64,000 nucleotides of DNA, taken from assembly GCA_036971615.1 (NCBI GenBank), contig JAYKKR010000009.1, positions 806,001 through 870,000 on the forward strand, written 5' to 3'. Under the pieces are notes generated by a model. It did not search any database and was not told where the DNA came from. It saw nothing but the letters and a program-made list of their open reading frames with translations. Origin of the DNA: Amyloporia xantha. Its lineage: Eukaryota; Basidiomycota; Agaricomycetes; Polyporales; Adustoporiaceae. This document shows, piece by piece, positions 46,461 to 56,735 of the stretch (position 1 is the first letter of the stretch; each line of letters opens with the position of its first letter). A program made the position numbers and the translations under genes.

Positions 46461-48634
46461 TTATCCAACTATCCTGGACTTCGTCTTGGTGAAGTGACTG
46501 ATCGTCTCATTCGAGACGCCAAGGTGCGCCTTAACCAGTTCGGGAGGTGTCAGAGCAAGCCACTGCATAACAAAACCGAACACATTCAGTAAGCGAATTA
46601 CATGGAGGTGAAAGACACTCGCCTGGTTCAAGCTGACGTCCTGAAATGTGTCTAAAACAGACGTGTCAGACCGTTTCGTTCTCGTGATTTAAGAGACAAC
46701 TGACCTGTCTTGAGGATTTCAAGGTAATGTAGGGTGGTGTTCCCTGTATTCTCAATGTAGTGTCCTAGTAAAGAGGAGTTAATACTTCACAAAGAGAGAC
46801 GAGATCCGCAATCACCATAAGATGCTGGAACATAGCCAATATCACCACCCTGGATGAGATGGGTATTGTTTTCAGTAGTTACGGAACAAATTTGGTAGTC
46901 ACATGCCTGGTAGTCGAATGTCGTCGCATCGGCGTCGGCGGCAAATAATGACATTCGCCCAAAGCCTTCTCTGTTACACGAGGAATGAGAAATGTCAAGG
47001 AAAACGACTAAACCATAGATTTACATGAAATAATCCCACTCGGCTTGCGTTGGATGCCACTGAGCCACCGTAAGATGAACCACGCTGGAATGAATTAGAC
47101 AATTTCTACACGCACATGCAATTCTCGCATCGCGCCAGGTTCCAGCGTGATCTCCGCTACTGCAATTGTCTTTGAGACCTTGAACGTACTCGAATCAATG
47201 ATCTTGACGGTACCACCCGGGAACTGCGTTGCATTAACTTGCGAGAGCGGGAACGCGTAGGGTTCTGTAGTGAGACCTTGAGGGCTTGAAGGTGGCTGCG
47301 CATCATCAGCAGGAACGTCTGACAGGCGAAGCAGTGTCAGACCGGGTGATCATGACTGCACGATAGCATATAGTCCGCATGAAGTCTCACCGCCAGGAAA
47401 TATGTACAGCTCTTGATCGGCAATTTGGTCAAATGCCGACTGGCTGACTTGAAAATTCTTGGCGATCACTTCTTTCGGGACATGAGCCAGCCAATCGGTT
47501 AGCTGGGTGTAAATGATTCCACTTTGATCACGTTCAGAAACCCGAATACGGGAGATTAGCCTACCAGAAAAGTTGATGATTCGTCAAAACTGCCATTGTC
47601 AAATACCTTCCCGGGAGCTGATCAATTAAAGCTTTATGATACATGACAATTTTGACCTACTAGCAGAAATTCAGATCCTGCGGGATCATCTGCGGTTGCC
47701 TGTAGAGAATGGGGCTGTCCAGGTGGGAAATACCACAAGTCTCCCTGATTCTATGGACAGGACTTGACAGTGACCATTTCGTGATTATCAAAATCACGTA
47801 CCACGGTTGCTAAATAATTCTGTCCTTCTGGAGTGACCGTTGTGACCTGGGTACTACCCTAAGAAGAGGAGTCGGGAGAAAATAACAATCGAAGTACATG
47901 AGCGCAAACCTTGAGAACATAAGCCCACTAAAATCAAGGACATGAGTAAATCCACTAGTTAAATATATATGCACGCTTACCTCGGCAGCCGTGTGCCAAT
48001 GCAACTCCCTATAAGCAACATGATTAGCAGACAGATATCAGACCTAGAACATACTGACCGGATTGCACCAGCCTCGAGCCGCATATCGACGCCAGCAAGA
48101 TCTGTTGACTCATGTGAGTATGTACGGATTTTCGCTGATGATCGCGTACCAGTGCTAAGGGGCATGTCGTTGACTGTGCACTGAATTAGCTATCTCAGAA
48201 TAGTGAAATGTGGGATGCTCACCGTTCTGTTGACGAGCCCAGCCACCTGTCTGCAAGCGATTGTGGCTTAGACTAAACGGCCATTTGGCGTTCCCACTAG
48301 AGCATGCAGAGGAATTAACACCTTCAATTGGCTATGAGGAGAGATACTTATGACATACATGGTACCATGATCGGTGGTAGGCGGCGCTAGAAGACTGGGG
48401 TTCTGTAAACCAAGTTGCACGTTCTGCTGTGCAATGATCGTGGCTCCCAGAGAGCCTCGGATTGGCTGGGGGTCGATGGCGGAGTCCGGGTTCCATTGCT
48501 CGATGTTCGGGTCGTCACTCGCGTACGGGACGGTGGGACTCGGTAAAGGGGTAGTAGATATGGAGGTGGGGGGAATCAACTGGAGCAGCAGAGACATAGG
48601 AGGAAATGACGACAGAGCATACGACAATAAACAT
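46461..48634 (-). CDS. Oxalate decarboxylase-type bicupin, copy 2 (frame break near 5' end)
   Basis: The body matches copy 1: [86 protein letters not shown] (cupin 1 metal site), [27 protein letters not shown] (cupin 2), NTGNTTLHYLEI-like sequence, WLALTPPELVKAHLGVSNET, and stop at 46461-46463. The best signal peptide (MFIVVCSVVISSYVSAAP) starts at ATG 48634 but is in a different frame from DDPNIEQWN. The downstream in-frame ATG at 48597 (MSLLLQLIPPTS) gives no proper signal peptide. A one-base indel, perhaps in the run of six G at 48568-48573, would explain this. So it is either a mutated copy, an assembly error, or a protein with a different start. Both metal sites are intact. Many short introns. 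Confidence 0.75.
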
Positions 48635-49304
48635 CAACCTCCGCGGACAAGACAGTGATATTGCTGCTGATCTTGGCATCTTGAGCCGCTAGAGCTTCGT
48701 TGAGGAGCAGTGTAAGGGTCCGGATGGTGCCAAGCAACTCGCATAGATATAGGTTTAAATAGTGCGCTCAGCCCCCTCGTCAAAACGAGCAACGAGGCTG
48801 ACATCCACTAGCTTCAGCTGAAGTCAGCCTTGTGGAATGTAGAAGGGGATGTATCGGTCTCGTGTTGCACAGGTGACATAGAATAACATAACTACAGGTA
48901 CGCAAATTCAAATGATGAAATCTTCTAGTATTTCATACTGTACCCGGTGAATTGAACCAACGCCGCGATGGGTACGACACTGGCATGCTGTGCTCTGAAT
49001 CGCGAGTGCCACGCGGCCGTAGGCTGCAATCCAGGATGCGGTTGCTGAGGAGTACGCCAATGATGCGGCCGCCAGTAACGAGTCTTGTCGCCTTCTCCAT
49101 TACCACCGCCCAGAATCGAATACTTGATTGATCTTTACAAGTTGAATGTGTATTATCTGCTGTCCATAGTATAGCGATATGGATCCTGATAGTGTGAGAC
49201 CGAGGTGGTTTTCCTGGACTAGTACTCCTCGGAAGTGTCAGGTCAAGGTACACATGCTGCAATGCCAACGACGGTAACTCACGGCCCTAGCCACTAGTGG
49301 AGTC
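48635..49304. other. Divergent intergenic region
   Basis: Contains the TATA-like element above. No coding frame supported; the minus frame 48933-49268 has no motif. Confidence 0.4.
48754..48761 (-). promoter_or_regulatory. TATA-like element of oxalate decarboxylase copy 2
   Basis: TATTTAAA on the minus strand about 120 bases upstream of ATG 48634. Confidence 0.35.
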
Positions 49305-51512
49305 ATGACAGCGAATTTCAAGCGAACTTTGACGCGACGCGACGCGCGCTTGTCACGTGGCCGTCCTCGCCTTTCCCTCCGAGTGGGCAAATTGTGAGTT
49401 GCATATACGACCTTCGTTTCAGCCGTCATGCTCAGAATTTTTTTTCCGCTTGACACAGGACATCTATAGATTATCAGCATCCAATGGTGTTCTCCTATGC
49501 CCCGGATTTCATCGTAAGTACACCCTGTGTCACCGTCACACCGTTTTCCAGAGGGAACGAGCTGGTTGGCCAATTGCGTAGATTAAGCGCAAGCGCAAAC
49601 GGTCGGAGCAGAACGGCTATTCAGGCGCAAGTGGTCTGTCTATCTCTTCAGCATTTCCGCACAATCCAGAAGATCACGCCCTAGCTTCAAGCCACGCTCA
49701 CAACAACACTAGCGAAATGCACACTAGGATGTCAAGTCATAGACCACAGTCGTCTGCCGTTGACTCTGCCCAGGTAACTGTCGATGATTTCTTGCGCTGG
49801 TCGGCGCAAACTCCCGCTAGGCATTATGGGAGAAGCAAGCGGCGCCATGTCAAGTTTCACTTGGGCGATGGAGGACCGTCCAGCGACAAAAATGAAGATA
49901 ATCCCTCCAATCCCCCGAACGGACCAAGATCTCCCTCTGCAAATCGTCGAAGTGGCCGTAGTTGGCGCGTACAGGGACATCATGTGAACGCCCCAGCCAC
50001 CCAGTCTACGGAGGGCCAGGAACCGCCGTCGAAGACGTGTCTCTCTCGCCGAGTCCATAGGAAGGAAGCCCTTGCAAGCCGTCTTCTCACTGCTGCAGTA
50101 CTTTCACATGTCGACCCGATGCCTCTCTTAGTGGATCAAGACGTCGACACGCATATAGGCACTCGCCGCTCGCTCAAGTTTGTCCGTGCCGATAATGTCT
50201 CCTTGCCAACGCCCCGGTCTCATGCCCAAAGGAGAGTTCTCATCGATAGGCGGAAAGGAGTGAAATTGGACTGTGAGTCGTTTACGTCTGCCTTCCCAAG
50301 GAACATTTTGTCGTCGCCCACCCTGGCGCGAATCAAAAAGCCGATATCGGATTGGAACCCGGGAAGCTACGAACCTATGGGCGATGTGACGGCGATAGAA
50401 CTCGGGCGTAGTAATGAAGGTGGCGCATCGGATAGGAATTCGGTGCGGAGCGACGCCATTCCCTTTACTCTCATTCCGTTGGAGGAACATGAGGCACTGC
50501 TCCGAACAAAGTATTCGTCTGCCGGGTGATTTCGGTCCTTTTAATTAGCATTATGAACCCTGACATTGCGTTCTTCAGACGTAGTCTGTTTACCGAAGAC
50601 GATGTTCCTGGAGCACTATGCCGTAAAGCACAACGCCCAAGGCATCCCGATTATGTACCGTTGCCCCTTGTGACAATGACGCGCACCTATCCACAAATGG
50701 AACGGGAAATGCGACCATCACCTGACGAAAACCCTGTCCTCTGTTCTGATCATTTAGTGTCTTCTAGGGAGCTATCCTGTCCTTCTCCAATGGTCGCTCA
50801 CGCGGCCGACCGCTCAGCGGTATCTCATAGCAACGCCTCTGACTATTCCCTGATCATAAATGATAACAATTTTGATGCTGCTCATGGCTCCCCGACAATA
50901 CTTGCTTCTCGTCTGTCTGTCGAATCTACTGCATCTTTGCTCTGCTTTGCTTTGCCAAGAGATACTCGAAGACAAACCTCTTCGTCGGACCTGCCTTCTC
51001 ACGCATTCTCTAATCCTGCTGCGACTGGTCACGATATTCCTGGTATCTCTTCAAAGAGAATGTCGCTGTCTTGTTCTTCCCCTGGGCAAGCCCTTTCCAG
51101 AGCGTCCGTCGCGGTAGCATCGGAAACCACGCACCATCGTCTCACGGAGGAAAGGCCTGACCTTGTAGTGGGAGGTTCCAATAAACGCCTGCGCCCTTTA
51201 GGATCGTTGATGGGTGGCTTCCTCGAAACTGCACGTTCCGTCACTCAAATGCAGGCATCTGCGTCGATCACCAGGAAGAGACGATTATCGCACAGTGGTA
51301 AGTCCCTCTCAGTGATTTTCCAGATTCTCATGCTCTCTGTAGCTAAAAGCTCCGATCCTCTCTTCGCATCTGTTTCTCGAAAAGCCGATCTTGGTTTCTT
51401 GCCCACTCGCTCCGTTCCTGGGCTTGCTACAAGTTTCTCCGACGCCATGGAAGAGGATGACGAAGGTCTAAGGCTGGATCCTTCGGCCAAGTTGTTCGTT
51501 TGCTTACATTGA
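49305..51512 (+). CDS. Basic, probably nuclear protein of unknown function
   Basis: ATG 49305 opens MTANFKRTLTRRDARLSRGR, then PRLSLRVGKL joins across an intron to TSIDYQHPMVFSYAPDFI and then, across another, to IKRKRKRSEQNGYSG, a strong nuclear localisation run. A long Ser/Pro/Arg-rich exon follows (RSKRRHVKFHLGDGGPSS, KKPISDWNPGSYEPMGDVTA). An intron about 50529-50579 joins SSAG to RSLFTEDDVPGALCRK, and another near 51300-51344 joins RRLSHS to AKSSDPLFASVSRK. The acidic end is SDAMEEDDEGLRLDPSAKL, stop at 51510-51512. About 650 residues. I do not recognise the family. The short N-terminal block and the DPLFASVSRKADLGF block look like the conserved parts; the rest is low complexity. Confidence 0.65.
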
Positions 51513-51944
51513 AACTGAATTACTTGGATGGTGTCATGACTTGTGATGCGCGTATGGATATCCCTTCTCCAATTGCGGCTGGTCCACTGGCGTGTTATGC
51601 TGGTTTCTTCAAATGTTATTATATCACCGTACTGCCATGATACATGCAATTTTATAAACCCTGAGCTAAGACAGTACCGCGACTCGTAAGACAGTTTTCA
51701 CGGTTGGAATCGTGAATTTACCAGTGATCAATCTGGATATTATGCTAAATGACAGACGCGATCGGGTTAACGCGTCTCTCGTGACCGTGGCTGCGCCGCG
51801 GACGTCGATGAGCGCTGAGACGACCGCCGAGCTGTTCGCATCGATGCACTGCCTAACCAGACCAACACTGACTACACTGTAGAATATCTCTACCTGAGGG
51901 CTAAGCAACTCTCTTGGACGTCTTTGTCGTAAAGCTCTGCCTCA
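51513..51944. other. Spacer before the metacaspase
   Basis: Presumed promoter and 5' leader of the metacaspase. The minus frame 51666-51908 has no motif. Confidence 0.4.
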
Positions 51945-54515
51945 ATGTGGAACGAATATTCAAACAACGAACGCGGTTATGGACCCCCTCCTGGTCCGCC
52001 TCCGCGAACTGAGGACACTGGGTGCGTCCTGCTACATCTTTCTGCGTTTAGGGACTAATCTAGCTCATGGGGGTAGCTATGGATTTCCCGCGCCGTAAGT
52101 ATCTCATAACGCAAAATTGACTTTGTTCGACGCTAGACGTATTACAGCGATGTGCCACCACCACAATCACGCGGATATGAACCAGCATATGGTTCTTATG
52201 CTCCTCCACCGGGGCCCCCTTCCGGGGTGTAAGTGCGAAACAGACATTTGCCCCGTCTTGCCTGACGATGACTCCCAGAGGGAGCCCGTATGCGCCTCCT
52301 TCTGGTCCTCCAGGTATGCCCGGCTACCCGGGGGAAGAACATCACCATCATCATCACCACCATCACCACCCTGAAGGTGGATTTGCCCCGCCTCCAGGTC
52401 CACCTCCGGGATCATACGGTGGCCCGCCCCCGATTCCTCCAAGGCCCTCTTCTGCGCAGTTCGCGCCACCTCCGGGACCTCCTCCGAGGCTGTCTTCTCC
52501 ATACGGCCCCCCTCCAGGACCCCCTCCGATACCTTCCAACCCATATGGCCCACCTCCAGGTCCTCCTCCTCGCAACTTTGGTCCTCCGCCAGGTCCTCCA
52601 CCCAGTCAGTATGGTCCGCCTTCGCGTAGTCCATACGGCGGATACGCCCCTCCCCGTATGCTCAGATCCTAATGTCTCTCTGCAAATGACGGGCTGACGA
52701 TAACTCTTCAGCTGGCCCGCCACCTCGGCCACCGACGGAAAGTCAGCATTATGGCCCTGTATTTACAGGACAAAATAATCAACAACAACAACCGTACTTT
52801 CAGTACTCGCAATGTACTGGTAAACGGAAGGCGCTGTGTGTATGTTCGCAAAGCTTCCTGCCATGGCGACATTCCATTTGACTGCTATGTTATCCAGATC
52901 GGAATCAACTACATAGGTTCATCAAATGAGCTCAAAGGCTGCATTAATGACGCCCATAACATGAAGCGATTCCTAATTAGTGAGTGTCACCTTCATTCTT
53001 CAATTCCTGCTCGTAGTATGCACGAGCGATTGATCGCGTGACATTTGTCTATGTAGCCATGTATGGATATCGAGAGGAAGACATAGTCATGCTAACAGAC
53101 GATCAACCAAACCCGCGATCAATCCCGACGAGAGCCAACATGGTGTGTGCACTTTATGCACGGACCTGTTACCGGAGAGGCGCTCACACCACTATCGTTG
53201 CCTTGTCAGATATCAGCAATGCAGTGGCTGGTCCATAATGCGCAGCCACATGACTCTCTCTTCTTGCACTGTATGTAGTTCCTCCGAGCTCTCATGTACA
53301 ATCATAAACTGTTATCAGATTCGGGCCATGGTGGGCTCACAAAGGACACGAACGGAGACGAAGAGTCTGGATACGACGAGGTCATATACCCTGTTGATTT
53401 CAAGGTCAACGGACAGCTCGTGGATGATGTAGGTCTATACCCCTCTATTCCCATTCGTCCACCGTATCAGCACGTTCTGATTTTCTCTCTCGAAGGACAT
53501 CCACAACATCGTTGTCAGGCCGCTTCCTCCCGGCTGCCGTCTTACTGCCGTCTTCGATGTGAGTCGCCTCGTTTGTCCGAAGTGCGTCCTATCGTTGAGC
53601 AGTGATATGCACAGTCATGCCATTCTGGCTCCGTCTTGGGTGAGCTTATCGGTCGAGTTTCGTGTTTGGAATACTGACGACAAATCCTGGCAGATCTCCC
53701 GTACATGTACAGTCACGAAGGCAAGATCAAAGAGCCCAACCTCGCTGCAGAAGCTGCCCAAGGCCTTCTGGGCGCTGTGAGCTCCTACACTCGGGGTGAT
53801 GTTGTACGTTTCCTCGGCTCCTTTTCCGCGATAGCAAGTCTGGACTTCTTCACTGACGCGCAATGCATCTAGATGGGTGCCGTTAGCAACTTTGGCGGGC
53901 TCTTCAAGGAAGTGACGGGCTACAACCGCGGTGCACGTGAGATGAAGCAACAGACGAAGACTAGCCCTGCTGATGTGGTACGATCGCGTTATTGAGCGCT
54001 CTCTAAGATGGCGTAAGAATCTAACTGAGGCGTGACAGATTTGCTGGGGCGGCTGCAAGGACCAACAGACGAGTGCTGACACGTTCGAGGGAGGCCAGGC
54101 CGTGGGCGCGATGAGTTATGTGAGATTCGTTCAATCTTCTCATCACAATTACACCGTTGACGCTTGGCTGTCCACAGGCTTTCATGAGCGTTCTGCGTTC
54201 GTGGGTTACTTCTGACGTTATCGGGCATGCTAACAAAGTTTTATAGAGCAAAACAAGCACCAAAGCTACCAGCAACTCCTGGTGAACGTCCGGTGCGTAC
54301 CATGGCTACTCTGTGCCTATGAAGAATATTCACATCTACTCTCTTTCATCTATATCTTTCACATAGTGAAATTCTATACGGCAAGTACAGCCAGAAGCCG
54401 CAGCTCTCTAGCTCTCATCCTATCGTGAGTGCATTCATCGTCGATGTACCAAATGCAGCCGGTCTCATTGAGACATGATCACGTTTAGGATACAAACCTT
54501 TTGTTCATTTGCTGA
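51945..54515 (+). CDS. Type I metacaspase with proline-rich prodomain
   Basis: ATG 51945 ([20 protein letters not shown]). The prodomain has about ten PPGPPP-type repeats and a natural run of ten His (52340-52369), then [13 protein letters not shown]. The peptidase domain begins [20 protein letters not shown], then [33 protein letters not shown], and the catalytic His in [11 protein letters not shown]. Next are [20 protein letters not shown] and [14 protein letters not shown], followed across an intron by the catalytic Cys in SCHSGSVLD. The end is [21 protein letters not shown], stop at 54513-54515. Type I metacaspases are Ca-dependent Arg/Lys-specific proteases involved in stress, aggregate clearance and cell death. 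Catalytic dyad intact. About a dozen introns; every exon join gives the expected frame. Confidence 0.93.
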
Positions 54516-56368
54516 GAACATGCTGGTGTGGACGTAGCCTGACCTGTGGGTATTCAACTAGAGAGGTGTGTATTGGACGGATTTTGATTCGACCGAGATG
54601 CTTCTTGATCGTCGGGATGTTGTAATTTTAGTATTTATAGTCCATGCACGAGTAAAGCGAACGACGATATGTGAAGAAACTTCTGTAGACCAGAAGTTGA
54701 ACATGACTTTCGACCCCTATCCTCGTTCATCATCCACTGAGGCAGGACAGGGTATCTTCATAGATATCCGCCTCTGCCTCGCGACTCCAAATGAGGCTGT
54801 TCTGCGAAACTGAGCTCTCTGTTGTCTCCAATAATTTGCTACGCACCGCGAACTAAGCATACAGTTGCGGCTTGCTTTGCTGAGTTCAATGCAAATCACA
54901 GAAGGTGGCTCTCGCGGGGTTCTTCGCGGGTGAATCACTTCTGAGCAGTTGCTGCTTGGTATGCCAAGGAGGGCGCAATAATGGAAGCAATGACCACAAA
55001 GCTACCGTCGAACGTTCCTTACCCGCGGTTCGATGTTTGCGTCTTCGGCAACTATTGTTGTCAAGATGACGTCGCGCACGCGGTCGCCTTAGGAGGCCAG
55101 CGCGGATCGTGACCCGGCTCCGCATTAGCATGCTCGAGAGCGAGAACATTGCGGGGAATGTGGGGAGGTGTGGGGGAGGCGGTGAAAAGAAGAGGAAGGG
55201 GACGTCAGGGGTTCGACCGGAATGTCGGAGGAGCCCCGGGGACAGTGTTATATCGGCGATATTGTATCAAGGTTGTCCTCATCGATGTCGGTGCTGCGTT
55301 GAGGCGATTTTCCGTCCGTCGTTGGCGATCTGCGACGAGTAAGTCAGGCAAATCCTACTGATCGTCGTAAGTGAACAGCGTCATTGTAGCTATTGTACCG
55401 ATGTCACTCACATCGACAATGGGGTGTTGGGAATTTGCAGCGATCACTTGCTACAATGGCAGAGTCGTCACCTCGGGAAATCCAGTTTGCAGAAAGAAGA
55501 CAAATTTCTCTATCTTTCGGAGACCTTGAAAGAAGGACAGGAGAAATTATCTGTGGACGGTGTGTTTCTTTACGTTCCACGGATTGACGGCATCCGGATC
55601 TCGAAGAAGCTCGGGTCAACGAGAAGGGAAGACTGAGAGTCAATACCCACGAATTATAGGAGCGACGGAGACCCAGAGAGCCGTTCCACCCCTGCAGAAA
55701 TTAAGTCTGGGCTAGCGAAATGAAAAGGGACGGCGTCTGTGGCAGAACAAAGCCGTAAGGTTTGCGGCAATTCGTGCAACGGCTCTGCTCCGGGCCGGCT
55801 CGTTGTAGTGACACTAGTGAACATGAGGCGATCGAACCGTTTAGGCTGGAGAGATGGGCCGAATGCGTGTTGGTACTTCGAGGGGGAAACCCCGCGGTCG
55901 AAGGTGTTGGATCCCTTGACCCGTGCAGGAGATGGCATAGCGATGATTTTACGAAGCCAAACGCAACGGACTTCAAGGTGTTTCCTTAAGCTTCCCCCAA
56001 GGCGGCAAGGCCTGCCCCACTCTATCTGGTCAGTGACCGTCTGGCATCCACGGGAGATGATTCTCCCGTGAAAACGCGTCTCACTGCAGTCGTCTTGCGC
56101 GTGAGATGCAAATAATCCGATAAATGGCCGCGACGGTTCCAGCAGTCTTGGCAGCTTGAAAGTACGGCACTTCCAATTAATTGCTGAGCCTTGAAATTAT
56201 CGACGTGTTTAATTGTTGACGTTTCGCGAATAATGTTCTAGTGCTGTCTCGACGAGTGGGCCTGTTGGAATTTGACTGCTTGGCAGGAGTGATGGTAGTG
56301 TCTTATGGGGAAGTGAATCTGAGATTTGCGGCCCACGGGGCCCCGGGCCGCCTCACGTAAAGGAATTG

Positions 56369-56383
56369 CGGGGAGGTGGGGGG
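56369..56383 (+). promoter_or_regulatory. Tandem CreA/Mig1-like sites upstream of the sugar transporter
   Basis: GCGGGG and GTGGGGGG sit side by side, and CCCCGCCTCCC occurs about 50 bases further on. These fit the fungal carbon-repressor consensus SYGGRG. They lie about 350 bases before the transporter ATG. Such short motifs recur by chance in GC-rich DNA; the clustering is what makes them notable. Confidence 0.4.
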
Positions 56384-56650
56384 ACCTTCGGCAGAAGACT
56401 CAACGCCCGGTAGAAACATCAAACGCCCCGCCTCCCATTTCCGGCAAAGGGACTCAGTGTTGCCCCTGCGGCAACGTTCCAGATTGTGCTCCGGAATTCC
56501 GATCTGCTGTCCGCAGACGCCTACTGGCCACCTTCATCACCCTAGCATTTCCACATGTGCCTGGAGCGGAGTCCTTCACGGAAAATCAAAGCGGACATGC
56601 AGCCATACCTGTCCGCGTGGGCCACCACCCTACGCGCTAGGTACAATTCG

Positions 56651-56658
56651 TATAAGTA
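56651..56658 (+). promoter_or_regulatory. TATA box of sugar transporter
   Basis: TATAAGTA, about 78 bases before ATG 56736. Confidence 0.45.
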
Positions 56659-56735
56659 GCTGCCCCATCGCAGGCGTTCCTGTTCGTTGTACCCAAAATC
56701 TCCCTCACCCACTATCTTCCACTTGACGAATCATA

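Larger units (their letters stand above)
54516..56735. other. Long intergenic region with sugar-transporter promoter
   Basis: 2.2 kb with overlapping short frames on both strands and no recognised exons. The right part is GC-rich and carries CreA-like sites and a TATA box (listed separately). Confidence 0.4.

Noticed and set aside
52167..52732. Gly-rich minus-strand frames opposite the metacaspase prodomain
   Set aside because: They are the reverse complement of Pro-rich repeats; no independent support.
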